From Gemmatimonadetes bacterium 13_1_40CM_69_22 (GTDB lineage Bacteria; Gemmatimonadota; Gemmatimonadetes; Gemmatimonadales; GWC2-71-9), in contig MNEL01000020.1 in assembly GCA_001917665.1 (NCBI GenBank), positions 1 through 64,000 of the forward strand: a stretch of DNA of 64,000 nucleotides, given 5' to 3'. Shown here one piece after another: positions 7,220-17,063 of this stretch; positions within the stretch are counted from its first letter, which is position 1; every line of letters starts with the position of its first letter. Both the position numbers and the translations under genes were made by a program. Below the pieces are notes generated by a model. It saw nothing but the letters and a program-made list of their open reading frames with translations. It searched no databases and was not told the DNA's origin.

Positions 7220-9472
7220 TCAGTGCGTCCTTTCCACGATTTCCATGAGGCGTTCCGCAGTGAGCGGGATCGCGCGCGGGTCCGCCCCCGTGGCCGCCGC
7301 CACCGCGTTCAGGATCGCAGGCGCGGGGCCGTCGATCGGCAGCTCACCGAGCCCCTTCGCCCCCTGGGCGCCATGGGGGTAGGGGTTCTCGACGAACGCG
7401 ACGCGGATCGGCGGCACGTCGTCGCTCGTGGGGATGATGTAGTTCGTGAGCTGGTTGTTGATCATCGCCCCGTTCTCGACCTTGCACTCCTCCATCAGCG
7501 CCCACCCGAGGCCTTGCACCACGCCGCCTTGCACTTGGCCCCGCGCCAGCGTCGGGTTGATCACTTTCCCGACCTCTTGCACCGCGACGAAGTCGATCAC
7601 GCGCGTGGTGCAGGTGCGGAGGTCCACCTCCACCTCGGCGACGTAGGCGGCCCAGGCGAATGCAGCATAAGCGTCGCCCTGGTAGCGTTCCTCGTCCCAC
7701 GCGATGCCGGGCGGACGCTCGTAGACCGCCTCGCCCAACAGCGGTTCACCGCGGTGCTCCCGGTGCCAGCGCATAATGGCGTCCTTCACCGCCGCGCCGC
7801 GCGCGCGGTCGTCGAGCCCGACCCGGTGTCGCAGGTCGTCCGCGGCGCGCTCGATCAGGCGCCCGACCACCATGGTGGTGCGCGAGGCGACGGTGGGCCC
7901 GCTGTTGGGCACGCGCGCTGTGTCCGGTTCCCCGATGACGACCTCCTCGGGTGCCAGGCCGAGCCGGTCCGCCACGATCTGCGTGAACACGGTGAGCGTC
8001 CCCTGTCCCATCTCGATGTTCGCGCTCAGCACCTCGACCCGGCCGTCCGGCAGCCCGGCCACCTGGAGCCGTGAATTCAGGTGCACCTCGCCGCCGCCCG
8101 TGAACCCAGCGCCGTGGTAGAAGGTCGCGAGCCCGATGCCGCGCCGCTGCGAGCGCTGCGCCGCGTTGAACGCCGCGTGCGAGTGTTGCTTTTCGCGGTA
8201 GCCGGAGAGCGCGAGCGCCCGCTCGAGCACCGCGATCCGATCGGTGCCGTCCCGGATCACCTGGCCGGTCGCGGTGCTCTGGCCGTCCCGGAGCAGGTTC
8301 CTACGCCGCAGCTCCACCGGATCGAGCCCGAGTGCCCGCGCGATCACGTCCATGTGCCGCTCGAGTGCGAACAGCGTTTGCGGGGCGCCGAACCCGCGGA
8401 ACGCGCCGAACGGCACCGCGTTGGTGAACATAGCGCGACCCACGATGCGGACGTTGTCGCAGGCGTAGGGCCCCGCCGCGTGGATGATGCCGCGGGATAG
8501 CACCACGGGCGACAGGGTCACGTACGCGCCGCCGTCGAGCACGACCTCGATGTCCTGGGCGAGGAGCCGGCCATCCGTGGTGAGCGCCGTGCGGTGGCGC
8601 ACCAGCGACGGATGGCGCTTCGTCGTGGACGCCATGTCTTCCGGGCGGTCGTACACCATCTTGACCGGGCGGCCGGCCTTGAGCGCCAGCAACGCCGCGT
8701 GCAGCGCGATCGTGGACGGGTATTCCTCCTTGCCGCCGAAGCCGCCGCCCGTGGGCGTCTGGATCACCCGGACGCGCCGCTCGTCGCGTCCGAGGGCGTG
8801 CTGCAACGCATTGAGTACGTAGTAAGGGCACTGCATCGATCCCTTTACCACGAGCACGTCGTTCTCGAGCCAGGCGATCATGCCCTGGGTCTCGAGGTAG
8901 ACGTGCTCCTGCGCGCCCGTCTCGTAGACGCCCTCGACGACGACGGGCGCTCGGGCGAGCGCTTGCTCCACGTCGCCCTTGGCGATCTGCAGCCGCTTGA
9001 GCACGTTGTCCCGCCCGAACTGGATCTGTTCCGGCCGCGGTGGAGCGCGAAAATCCAGCGCCGGTGGCTCGGGCGCGACCACGACATCGACCGCGCGGGC
9101 CGCGCGCCGTGCCATCTCCCGGGAGGGATGCGCCACCAGCAGCACCGCCTCGTGCACGTGGCGCACGTACCCCGCAGCGAGCACCGGCTGGTCGCGCTCG
9201 ATGAGGAGGATTTCGTTCGCGGTGGGGACGTCCCGGTAATCGACGACGACGATCTCCGACCAGTTTACGTCGGGCCGAAAGCGGACGGCGCTGACGCGAC
9301 CGCGCGGGGCGGGACTCCGGACCGTCATCCCCCACAGCGCGCCCTCGAGTGGTAGGTCGTCGACGTAGCGCTCACGCCCGGTGAGCTTGGCGAGACCCTC
9401 GCGGCGTTGCATGAGTCCGGCATTAATACCGTTGCCGAGTCGTTCTCGCCACTCCGGCTGCTTTATCGCCAC
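7220..9472 (-). CDS. Xanthine dehydrogenase molybdopterin-binding (large) subunit
   Basis: Catalytic molybdenum-cofactor subunit, 750 residues, the usual size for a separate large subunit. The N-terminal aldehyde-oxidase/xanthine-dehydrogenase a/b hammerhead includes AKLTGRERYVDDLPLEG. Cofactor-binding signatures are TGGGFGGKEEYPS, FRGFGAPQTLFALE and EMGQGTLTVFTQI. The C-terminal region has VQEVGKVINPTLARGQVQGGVVQGLGWAL and GAKGLGELP, which carries the conserved active-site glutamate. The GTG at 9472 is the first plausible start; an ATG about 20 residues inside is possible. It heads the three-subunit operon, divergent from the gene at 9522. Confidence 0.93.
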   Translation of the reverse strand: MAIKQPEWRERLGNGINAGLMQRREGLAKLTGRERYVDDLPLEGALWGMTVRSPAPRGRVSAVRFRPDVNWSEIVVVDYRDVPTANEILLIERDQPVLAAGYVRHVHEAVLLVAHPSREMARRAARAVDVVVAPEPPALDFRAPPRPEQIQFGRDNVLKRLQIAKGDVEQALARAPVVVEGVYETGAQEHVYLETQGMIAWLENDVLVVKGSMQCPYYVLNALQHALGRDERRVRVIQTPTGGGFGGKEEYPSTIALHAALLALKAGRPVKMVYDRPEDMASTTKRHPSLVRHRTALTTDGRLLAQDIEVVLDGGAYVTLSPVVLSRGIIHAAGPYACDNVRIVGRAMFTNAVPFGAFRGFGAPQTLFALERHMDVIARALGLDPVELRRRNLLRDGQSTATGQVIRDGTDRIAVLERALALSGYREKQHSHAAFNAAQRSQRRGIGLATFYHGAGFTGGGEVHLNSRLQVAGLPDGRVEVLSANIEMGQGTLTVFTQIVADRLGLAPEEVVIGEPDTARVPNSGPTVASRTTMVVGRLIERAADDLRHRVGLDDRARGAAVKDAIMRWHREHRGEPLLGEAVYERPPGIAWDEERYQGDAYAAFAWAAYVAEVEVDLRTCTTRVIDFVAVQEVGKVINPTLARGQVQGGVVQGLGWALMEECKVENGAMINNQLTNYIIPTSDDVPPIRVAFVENPYPHGAQGAKGLGELPIDGPAPAILNAVAAATGADPRAIPLTAERLMEIVERTH

Positions 9473-9521
9473 TTGACCGAGGCGCCGTACCTGGGTCAGT
9501 CATACTCTGCCGGAGGGAGCC

Positions 9522-9899
9522 ATGTCGTACCTCGCCTGGGCCTGCAGCGCGGAGGGCAAAGGAGCCGAGCGTGGGTTGCGCCGCGGCGCCTGGTATCCCG
9601 TGCTCGAGACTTCGGACCGGTTCGTGGTGCTCGACGTGAACGACATCCAGGTGCGGTTCACGCGTGAGCGGCTGCGGTTTCGCGCCGCGCCACCGAGCGG
9701 CTGGACCGTGGTGCAGCTGTCGCCGGAGGAGGCCACAGCCGAGGCGCGAGCGCACGGACATCCCGACACCGAGGTCGTCCGCGTCTACCTCGTCTGTCCG
9801 GGCTGTCACTCCCGCTACCACCTGCGTGAGGTTGCGCCGGAAGTGCGCTGCGGGGAGTGCGGCAACACGTACCCGGTCCACTCGGTGACCACGGCCTGA
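9522..9899 (+). CDS. Hypothetical protein with C-terminal zinc ribbon
   Basis: 125 residues, family not recognised. The N-terminal half holds a small beta-rich stretch (GAWYPVLETSDRFVVLDV) describing a value or ligand module I cannot assign. The last third is a zinc ribbon: two CxxC knuckles, CPGC and CGEC, about 20 residues apart. A good ribosome site, GGAGG, sits before the ATG. No signal peptide. It is transcribed away from the xanthine dehydrogenase operon from a shared 49-bp upstream region. An RNA- or DNA-binding accessory role is possible but unproven. Confidence 0.7.
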   Translation: MSYLAWACSAEGKGAERGLRRGAWYPVLETSDRFVVLDVNDIQVRFTRERLRFRAAPPSGWTVVQLSPEEATAEARAHGHPDTEVVRVYLVCPGCHSRYHLREVAPEVRCGECGNTYPVHSVTTA

Positions 9900-9974
9900 G
9901 GGGGCAAGGGACGCGCGTTTGCGGCGAGGCGCCGGTGCCCGCAGCTTTAGGGCCCGCGACCCGAGGAGGGAGCC

Positions 9975-10412
9975 ATGACGCGCTGGCCGCTGCTCGCGGT
10001 GCTCCTCGCGGCGCCCGTCTCGGGCGCTGCGCAGGCGCCGCCCGCCGGACCGAGCGAGCCGTTTGTAGTGGAGTATTACTACAAGGCACGCTGGGGCTAT
10101 GCCGACGAGTTCATCCGACTTTTCAAGAAGAATCACTACCCGGTTTTGAAGCGCCAGATGGAACTGGGGCGCATCCAGGAGATCACGGCGGCGGCACCCA
10201 GGTTCCACGCCACGGAGGAGGGTCGCTGGGACTATCGCGTCACCATCGTGTGGAAGAACGCCGCCGCGCCGCACGAGCCATTCCTCGAGGCGGAGCTGCG
10301 GCGCCTATTTCCCGACCAGGAGACGTTCAAGCGCGAGGAGCAGCGCCGCTTCGAGATCCTCGCGGCGCACTGGGACGTCCCCGTGGTGACCGTGGACCTG
10401 ACGCGGCCGTAG
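9975..10412 (+). CDS. Secreted hypothetical protein
   Basis: 145 residues beginning with a clear Sec signal (MTRWPLLAVLLAAPVSGAAQA, cleavage likely after AQA). The mature part starts FVVEYYYKARWGYADEF and has a charged, mixed alpha/beta composition. It resembles a single dimeric alpha/beta-barrel (ferredoxin-like) domain, but this is only an impression. A strong ribosome site, GAGGAGG, precedes the ATG. The stop is 5 nt from the convergent lhr stop. Function unknown; likely periplasmic. Confidence 0.7.
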   Translation: MTRWPLLAVLLAAPVSGAAQAPPAGPSEPFVVEYYYKARWGYADEFIRLFKKNHYPVLKRQMELGRIQEITAAAPRFHATEEGRWDYRVTIVWKNAAAPHEPFLEAELRRLFPDQETFKREEQRRFEILAAHWDVPVVTVDLTRP

Positions 10413-10417
10413 CGCCG

Positions 10418-13400
10418 CTACCGCCCTGCCCGCGTCTTCCCGAGGTAGGTCCGCACCAGCGGTGCGACTCGGCCCCGCACGAGGGCTGTCCGCAGCGCCT
10501 CCGCCTGCTCGGCCGTCACGTCTGTGAGCAACCGCTCCCCTCTCCCCTCTCCCTCCTTCACCGCTACCGGAATGCCGTCGCGGTACAGAACGCGGTTCGT
10601 CGCGAGGGCGGGCACGGCGTCTCCCGGCGTGATGATGCCGACCAGATTGAGGGGGTCGGCACCACTCAGCGCGACGAGCGCACCGCTCGTCGCTTGCCGG
10701 CGCACGGAGCGTAGCAGGCCGACGGCTTCTGGAAGCGCGTACTGTTCGCCCGAGAACCCGCCGACGAAGCGGCCGCCGCGCACCTCGCCCCGCGCCTCGA
10801 GGCGGCGGTACACGCGCAACAGATCACGCCACGGTGCCAGCAGCGTTTCGCGCGTCACGACGCGGCGGAACACCACCCCGTAGCGCCGCAGCAGCTGCCA
10901 GGCGACCGCTTCGACGAGCTGGTCTTCCGGCAGGAGCGACGCCTGCCGCACGCGCGACCAGCGACCCGCCGTTTCGACCCCGAACGGCGCGACCCGCCCG
11001 CGGCGTCGGAAGCCGCTGCTCCCGATGGGGCGACGGCGGTCGGACGGGATGAGCAGCGCTCGCAACCCCGCGAAGCTGTCCGAGGTGACGAGGCCCCAGG
11101 CCACCAGCTCCCCCAGTCCCTTCTCGACTTCGGTGCGCAGCAGACCGGTGGCGTTCACGAGGTCGCCGAAGAACGACGCACCACGCCCGTCAAGCAGCTC
11201 CAGCACCGCCCGCCCTGCGTGGGATAGCGCCAGCTCCGCAGGGTCCGGTTGCAGCGTCAGAGACCGCCAGATTGCCCCCCGTTCCCGGCGGAACAGGGCC
11301 ACCGGGCTCGTGCGAATCGGGCCCGACTTCCTGTTCCGCGTTCCGACTTCCGCGTTCCGCGTTGCGGCGAGTCGGCCCCAAGCGATCTCGCCCGAGAGGC
11401 AGAGCCCGTCGAGCCACAGCGGATCGTACTCCCCGAGCCGCGCGGGGAGGACGTCCGTCTCCCAGGCGCCCGCCGGCAGCTCGAAGCCGTCGAGCAGCTC
11501 CAGCACGGCCGCGAGCCCCTCCGGCCCCTCGGCCCGCGCGTCCGGGGCGACGCGCTGCCAGCGGAACAGGAAGCGCATGAAGTCGGCCGCCGTCACCGGC
11601 TCGATCTCCTTGCGCAGGCGATCGAGCGTGTAGCGGTGGATGCGCGCCAGCAGCCGCCGCTCGCACCACTCGAGCTCGGCCACGCCGGGGGTGAACCGAC
11701 CGCGCAGCACGAACCCCTCGTGCTCGAGCGCACCGAGGGCGACGTCGACGTCCGGCGCTGGGACGCCGAGCGAGCGCCCCAATTCCGCCACCGTCGTCGG
11801 CCCGACCGCCTCCAGTCTCCCCCGCACCAGCTCGCGCAGCGCATCCTCGCGGGTCCACGTCTTGGCGCGTTCCCGCTCGGGCGGCACGAGCGGCGGCTCG
11901 CACGGCGCCCCGGGAAACGCCGCCTGCACCATCGGCAGTCGCTCGGCGGGAACCCAGAGGCGTGGCTCGTGGAGGAGAGTCCCGGCGCGCCCTGCCCGCA
12001 CCAGCTCCTCGAACCACCCTTGCCATTCCGCATTCCGCACTCCGCATTCCGCACCGGGGACGGCCCCCATCACCAGCAGCGCGTCGTGCAGTTCATCGCC
12101 GGAACTGACGTCCGGCCATGCTTCGTCCCGCACCCGATCGATCGCGTCCTGGTCGAGTTTGCCGAATTCGTCGGCGCTCTTCACGTCGAGCCCGCGGCGC
12201 GTGATCACCGCCTGGGTGCGGCGCTCTTCGAGCGGGGCGTCGTCCAGGAACGCGTACGGCTTCGCGTTCAACACCTCGTGTGACAGCAGTGACGGCTCGG
12301 GGGTGTCCCGCGCGATGAGCGTGACGCCCCCCGCTTCCATCGCTTCGAGCACGCGCTTCAACCCCGGGAAATCCATCGCCTCGAGCAGGCAGTCTTCGAT
12401 GGTCTGCTTTACCAGCGGATGGTCGGGGATCTCGCGGTCTCCCACCAGATTCTCAGGGCACGCGAGCTGGTCCGGGAACACCGCCGCCGCGAGGTCTTCC
12501 GCCTCCATCCGTTGCAGCGGCGTCGGGACTTTCTTGCCGCCACGCGCCCGCAGCACCGCGAGCGCGCGCGTCGCGTTCCAGCGCCACCGGGAGCCGAACA
12601 TCGGCGCGTCCAGCATCGCCTGCACCAGCAGGTGCTCGGCCGTCTCCGGCTTCAGGTAGTGGAACACGTCATCCAGTGGGAAGCTGTGCTGGGGCCCGAG
12701 CGACAGGACGATCGCGTCCTCGGTCGCCGCAGCCTGGAGCTCGAAGTTGAAGCTGCGGCAGAACCGCTTCCGGAGTGCGAGACCCCACGCCCGGTTGATC
12801 CGGCTCCCGAACGGCGCGTGCAGCACGAGCTGCATCCCGCCCGCCTCGTCGAAGAACCGCTCGAGCACGAGGGTCTGCTGGGTGGGGATGACGCCGAGGA
12901 CCTGCTTCGCCGCGCCCAGGTACTCGACCACCTGGCGCGCCGCCGCCTCCGGGAGCCCCGGCACCGCGCCGGCGAGCCAGGCGATCGCGCTGGGCGGATC
13001 GCCGAGACGGTCCGCGACGTCCTGCCGCAGGCGAGACACTTCCTCCGACAGCTCCGGCGTGCGCGCCGGCGCCTCCCCCACCCAGAACGGAATGCTGGGC
13101 GGCTGGCCGTGGGCGTCCACCACCCGCACCTGACCGGACTCGACCTTGCTGATGAGATAGGAGGTGTTGCCGAGCTGGAAGATGTCGCCCGGCATGCTCT
13201 CGATCGCGAAGTCTTCGTTCAGGGTGCCGACGAAGGTCTCGGTCGGGTCGAGGATCACGCGATAGTCCCCGATGTCGGGGATCGCGCCTCCCGAGGTGAG
13301 CGCCGCGAGCCGGGCGCCGCGCCGGCCGCGTAGCCGGCGGTTCACCCCGTCGTAGTGGATATGCGCCCCGCGCCGGCCCCGGCGCGTGGTGAACCCCTCC

Positions 13401-14764
13401 GCGAGCATCTGCACCACGTCGCCGAAATCCTGGCGGGCCAGGTCGCGGTAGGGGTAGGCACCGCGCACCAGCTCGTACAGCGCCTCCTCGTCCCAGTCAT
13501 CGCCTGCCGCAGCCGCCACGATGTGCTGGGCGAGGATGTCGAGCGGGTGGCGGGGGATGACCAGCCGGTCGAGCCGGCGCTCGGCGGTCGCGCGCGCCAG
13601 GGCGGCGCACTCGATCAGCTCGTCGCGCGACAGTGGGAACAGCCGTCCCTTCGGGATCGCCTGCAGGTGATGTCCCGCCCGCCCCACGCGCTGCAGCAGC
13701 GTCGCGATCGAGCGCGTCGAGCCGATTTGGCACACCAGGTCCACCGTGCCGATGTCGATCCCGAGCTCGAGCGACGCCGTCGCCACGAGCGCCTTGAGCT
13801 TGCCCTCCTTGAGCCGCGTCTCGGCGTCGAGCCGCTTCTCCTTGGACAGGCTGCCGTGGTGCGACGTCACGTGCTCCGCCCCGACCCGCTCGGAGAGGTG
13901 CAGGGTGAGTCGCTCCGCGAGCCGCCGCGTGTTCACAAACACGAGCGTGGTGCGGTGCGCACCGATCAGCTGCGCCAGCCGGTCGTACAACTCGTCCCAC
14001 ACCTCACCCGCCATCACCGCTTCGAGCGGGGAGGAGGGGATCTCGATCGCGAGATCGAGCGCGCGGGCGTGCCCTGAGTCGATGATGCTGGTGTCGAGAG
14101 CCTGGTGTCGGACGCCGGCAAGAAAGGCCGCGATCTCCTCGATCGGCTTCTGCGTGGCCGACAGACCGACCCGCTGGAGCTGCCGGCCAGCCAGATGCTC
14201 CAGCCGCTCGAGCGACAGCGCGAGGTGGCTGCCGCGCTTGTCGCGCGCCACCGCGTGGATCTCGTCGACGATGATGGTCCGCACGGTGCGGAGCATGTCG
14301 CGCGCGTGCTCGGAGGTGAGGATCAGGTACAGCGACTCGGGCGTCGTCACGAGGATGTGCGGCGGCCGTTTCACCATCGCCTGCCGCTCAGCCGCCGGCG
14401 TGTCCCCGGTGCGGACGAGCGTGCGGATCTCCACGTCCGGGAGGCACATCGCCTCGAGCGTGCGGCGGATCTCGGCGAGCGGCTCCGCCAGGTTCTTCTG
14501 GACGTCGTTGGAGAGCGCCTTCAGCGGCGAGACGTACACCACCTGCGTTTCGTCGCGCAGCGTCCCCTCGAGTCCCTGGCGCAGCAGGGAGTCGATCGCC
14601 GCCAGGAAAGCGGCGAACGTCTTCCCCGAGCCCGTGGGAGCGGCGATCAGCGCATTCCGGCCCGCGTGCATGACGGGCCAGGCGCGCCGCTGCGGCTCGG
14701 TGGGCTCCGCGAAACGCGCGCCGAACCAGCGCTCGATGACGGGGTGGAAGCCGGAGAGCGGCAT
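10418..14764 (-). CDS. lhr: Lhr family ATP-dependent helicase (large form)
   Basis: 1448-residue superfamily-2 helicase of the Lhr family (3'-5' translocase linked to DNA repair). RecA1: Walker A APTGSGKT (residues 42-49), [10 protein letters not shown] and DEIH. RecA2: [35 protein letters not shown] and QRVGRAGH. Winged-helix and Lhr-core domains occupy the middle, and a long C-terminal region of winged-helix type follows. Two short stretches look foreign: about residues 904-915, from an exact copy of the 33-nt repeat, and about 1132-1146, from a related repeat. Both keep the frame. A hexamer CATATT ends 6 nt before the ATG with no ribosome site. Confidence 0.93.
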   Translation of the reverse strand: MPLSGFHPVIERWFGARFAEPTEPQRRAWPVMHAGRNALIAAPTGSGKTFAAFLAAIDSLLRQGLEGTLRDETQVVYVSPLKALSNDVQKNLAEPLAEIRRTLEAMCLPDVEIRTLVRTGDTPAAERQAMVKRPPHILVTTPESLYLILTSEHARDMLRTVRTIIVDEIHAVARDKRGSHLALSLERLEHLAGRQLQRVGLSATQKPIEEIAAFLAGVRHQALDTSIIDSGHARALDLAIEIPSSPLEAVMAGEVWDELYDRLAQLIGAHRTTLVFVNTRRLAERLTLHLSERVGAEHVTSHHGSLSKEKRLDAETRLKEGKLKALVATASLELGIDIGTVDLVCQIGSTRSIATLLQRVGRAGHHLQAIPKGRLFPLSRDELIECAALARATAERRLDRLVIPRHPLDILAQHIVAAAAGDDWDEEALYELVRGAYPYRDLARQDFGDVVQMLAEGFTTRRGRRGAHIHYDGVNRRLRGRRGARLAALTSGGAIPDIGDYRVILDPTETFVGTLNEDFAIESMPGDIFQLGNTSYLISKVESGQVRVVDAHGQPPSIPFWVGEAPARTPELSEEVSRLRQDVADRLGDPPSAIAWLAGAVPGLPEAAARQVVEYLGAAKQVLGVIPTQQTLVLERFFDEAGGMQLVLHAPFGSRINRAWGLALRKRFCRSFNFELQAAATEDAIVLSLGPQHSFPLDDVFHYLKPETAEHLLVQAMLDAPMFGSRWRWNATRALAVLRARGGKKVPTPLQRMEAEDLAAAVFPDQLACPENLVGDREIPDHPLVKQTIEDCLLEAMDFPGLKRVLEAMEAGGVTLIARDTPEPSLLSHEVLNAKPYAFLDDAPLEERRTQAVITRRGLDVKSADEFGKLDQDAIDRVRDEAWPDVSSGDELHDALLVMGAVPGAECGVRNAEWQGWFEELVRAGRAGTLLHEPRLWVPAERLPMVQAAFPGAPCEPPLVPPERERAKTWTREDALRELVRGRLEAVGPTTVAELGRSLGVPAPDVDVALGALEHEGFVLRGRFTPGVAELEWCERRLLARIHRYTLDRLRKEIEPVTAADFMRFLFRWQRVAPDARAEGPEGLAAVLELLDGFELPAGAWETDVLPARLGEYDPLWLDGLCLSGEIAWGRLAATRNAEVGTRNRKSGPIRTSPVALFRRERGAIWRSLTLQPDPAELALSHAGRAVLELLDGRGASFFGDLVNATGLLRTEVEKGLGELVAWGLVTSDSFAGLRALLIPSDRRRPIGSSGFRRRGRVAPFGVETAGRWSRVRQASLLPEDQLVEAVAWQLLRRYGVVFRRVVTRETLLAPWRDLLRVYRRLEARGEVRGGRFVGGFSGEQYALPEAVGLLRSVRRQATSGALVALSGADPLNLVGIITPGDAVPALATNRVLYRDGIPVAVKEGEGRGERLLTDVTAEQAEALRTALVRGRVAPLVRTYLGKTRAGR
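11331..11367. repeat. Degenerate TTCCGCG-type repeat inside lhr
   Basis: A run of GTTCCGCG/TTCCGACTTCCGCG units related in style to the 33-nt repeats. On the lhr strand it encodes [13 protein letters not shown], unlike the surrounding hydrophobic/helical sequence. Confidence 0.6.
12021..12053. repeat. 33-nt dispersed repeat, copy 2 (inside lhr)
   Basis: Identical over 33 nt to 7157-7189. It is read in frame by lhr as [10 protein letters not shown], so the insertion changed the protein without breaking it. Confidence 0.85.
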
Positions 14765-14797
14765 GACTCAAATATGGCGAAGATTTCCCGAATGGAG

Positions 14798-16000
14798 CTA
14801 GAGCACGCTGTCGAGCGAGGCGCCCCGTGCGGCCGCGATACGCGCGATCGTTTCCCCGATCTTGTTGTTGGGTGTCGAGGCGCCTGCGGTGATCCCGATC
14901 GTCAGCGGCCCGGCGGGCAGCCACCCCTCCCGGCGCTGCTCGTCTGGCGCTCCCACGGGGCGGAACCGGATCGTGCCGCCTGCTGGGTCGATGCACACGG
15001 CGTCCTCCACGTGATAGGTCGGCACTTTCTGCTGACAGATCGCGGCGAGGTGCGTGGTGTTGCTTGAGTTATAGCCGCCGATCACGACCATGAGATCGAG
15101 CGGCTCGGCGATGAGCTTGAGCACCGCGTCCTGCCGGTCCTGGGTGGCCGAGCAGATCGTATCGAAGGTGCGGAAGTGCTGCGGCACCGCCGCCTCCCCG
15201 TAGCGCGCCGCCACGCTGTTGCGCAGCTCCGCGGCGATGGCCAGCGATTCGCCGGACAGCATCGTGGTCTGATTCGCCACGCCGACGCGCGTGAGGTCGC
15301 GATCCGGGTCGAAGCCGGGCGACAGCTTTCCGGCGAACTGCGCCAGCAGCCGCTCCCCGTTCTCCCCTCCCTCGATGTACCGGCACACCTCGCGTGCCTC
15401 CGCCATGTCGCGCACCACGAGGTAGCGGCCCCCGGGATACTTGGTCACCTGGCTCGACGTAGCCTTCGTTTCTTCGTGGTAGTACTTGCCGTGGATGATC
15501 GCTGTGAAGCCGTCCTTCGCGTACGACTCGACCCGCTTCCACACGTTTAGCACGGAGCCGCAGGTCGTATCGACCAGCACGCAGCCGATGGCCCGGAGCC
15601 GCTCGAAGTCCCGCACCGTCACGCCGAAAGCGGGGAGGATGACGACGTCGTCCGGCTGCACGGCGCTCAGCTCGAACTCGCCCCCTTCCGGCCGGCCGAG
15701 GAGCTCCACGCCCATGGCGCGCAGCTTCGAGTTCACATGCGGGTTGTGGATGATCTCGCCCACGAGGAAGAGGCGCTTGTCGGGGAACTTGGTGCGGCTC
15801 TCGTACGCATACTCGACGGCGCGGTCGACGCCATAGCAGAACCCGAATTCGCCCGCGAGCTTGAAGGTGAGGTCGCCCAGCGAGAGCACGTACCCATGCC
15901 GGCGGATCCGGTCTACGACGTGGCTGTGGTAGTCCGCCGTCAGGGCGCCCTCGATGCGCCCCTTCAGCCCGAACCCTCTCCGGAAGTAGGTCTGCTCCAC
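14798..16000 (-). CDS. ispH: 4-hydroxy-3-methylbut-2-enyl diphosphate reductase
   Basis: Last enzyme of the MEP isoprenoid pathway: converts HMBPP to IPP and DMAPP with a [4Fe-4S] cluster. 400 residues, the long form with an N-terminal extension (EQTYFRRGFGLKGRIEG) as in cyanobacterial and plant proteins. Cluster cysteines: Cys55 (GFCYGVDRA), Cys147 (DTTCGSV) and Cys283 (TICSATQDRQ). Substrate histidines appear in EIIHNPHVN and IIHGKYYHEETKA. GTG start. TAGATT lies 6 nt before it, overlapping the end of the Gfo/Idh gene 4 nt upstream. It could therefore be read both from the operon and from its own leaderless promoter. Confidence 0.96.
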   Translation of the reverse strand: MEQTYFRRGFGLKGRIEGALTADYHSHVVDRIRRHGYVLSLGDLTFKLAGEFGFCYGVDRAVEYAYESRTKFPDKRLFLVGEIIHNPHVNSKLRAMGVELLGRPEGGEFELSAVQPDDVVILPAFGVTVRDFERLRAIGCVLVDTTCGSVLNVWKRVESYAKDGFTAIIHGKYYHEETKATSSQVTKYPGGRYLVVRDMAEAREVCRYIEGGENGERLLAQFAGKLSPGFDPDRDLTRVGVANQTTMLSGESLAIAAELRNSVAARYGEAAVPQHFRTFDTICSATQDRQDAVLKLIAEPLDLMVVIGGYNSSNTTHLAAICQQKVPTYHVEDAVCIDPAGGTIRFRPVGAPDEQRREGWLPAGPLTIGITAGASTPNNKIGETIARIAAARGASLDSVL

Positions 16001-16004
16001 GGGG

Positions 16005-17063
16005 TCAATCTAATCGGACCCCGCGGCCGGCGCGCACGGCGTCCATCACCCGCTGGACCGCGACACCGTCGTGGAATGTGGCGGGCTCGCCTGCCGCGGG
16101 CCGCCCCTCCAGGACACCGACCAAATCTCGCAGCAACCGCACGCACGAGCGCGCCCACATGTTGTTCGGCACCGTCTGCCCGGACAACTCGTCGGGAACG
16201 CTGACGTCCTCGAGCGCAAGTCCCGGACGACCGATCTCGAGCTTCGTCTCACCCGTCAGGAGCAGCGAGCCCTCGGGTCCCGTCACCCGCACAAAGTGAC
16301 CCGGCCCGTGAAACGCGAATGTGGTCAGTGTGATCGTCGCGACCGCGCCGCTGGCGAGGCGCATCACGAAGCTGGCGTAGTCGTCGGCCGTGACGGCCCG
16401 CGCCACCCCATGCTCGTCCCGGCGCTCGGGGACGAACGTGGCGACCCGGCCGCTCACTTCGACGACGTCGCCTGCCGTCCAGAAGCGGCACAGATCGATG
16501 AGATGCGACCCTACGGCTCCCAGGATCCCGCCGCCGCGCGCCGCGTCGTGCCACCAGGTCCAGGGCGCCTCGCAGGCCTGGGGTCGCCCGTCGCCGCGCA
16601 GGTAGGACACCACCAGCTCGAGATGCAGCACCGGGCCAATCCCGCCCGCGCGGATCAGCGCTCGAGCCCGGCGCCGGTTCGGTTCGTAGCGCAGCTCGTG
16701 GTCGACGCGGGCGCAGCCCGGGCTCCGCTCTGCCACCTCGACCATGTGCTCCGCCTCGCGCGCGGTGAGCGCCATCGGCTTCTCGCACAACACGTGCTTC
16801 CCGGCCTCGAGCGCCGCGATGGCGTGGCGCGCGTGGGCGTCCGGGGTCGACGACACGATGACGAGGTCGACATCGCCGGAGCGGGCCAGCTCCTCGCCGC
16901 TCCCGAACGCGTGCGCAATGTCGAACTCCCGGGCCACGGCGGCCGCCCGCGCGCGATCCCGGCTCGCCACCGCCGTCACCACCGCACCTGGCACCAGCCG
17001 CAGCCCCGGCAGCTGCACCCGTCGCGCGAACCCCGTGCCGATGACGCCGACCCGGACCGTCAT
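16005..17063 (-). CDS. Gfo/Idh/MocA family oxidoreductase
   Basis: NAD(P)-dependent oxidoreductase of sugars or related compounds, 352 residues. The N-terminal Rossmann fold begins VGVIGTGFARRVQLPG. CEKPMALTAREAE carries the family's EKP motif (about residue 90); VGSHLIDLCRFW (about 190) is the second signature, and a C-terminal alpha/beta domain follows. The ATG at 17063 overlaps the upstream lipoprotein stop as ATGA. Substrate unknown; neighbours (thioesterase, lipoprotein) do not identify it. Confidence 0.9.
   Translation of the reverse strand: MTVRVGVIGTGFARRVQLPGLRLVPGAVVTAVASRDRARAAAVAREFDIAHAFGSGEELARSGDVDLVIVSSTPDAHARHAIAALEAGKHVLCEKPMALTAREAEHMVEVAERSPGCARVDHELRYEPNRRRARALIRAGGIGPVLHLELVVSYLRGDGRPQACEAPWTWWHDAARGGGILGAVGSHLIDLCRFWTAGDVVEVSGRVATFVPERRDEHGVARAVTADDYASFVMRLASGAVATITLTTFAFHGPGHFVRVTGPEGSLLLTGETKLEIGRPGLALEDVSVPDELSGQTVPNNMWARSCVRLLRDLVGVLEGRPAAGEPATFHDGVAVQRVMDAVRAGRGVRLD

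Noticed and set aside
16007-16012. TAGATT before ispH as proof of an independent promoter
   Set aside because: It is also coding sequence for the end of the Gfo/Idh gene, so in isolation it may be chance; kept only as part of the recurrent pattern.
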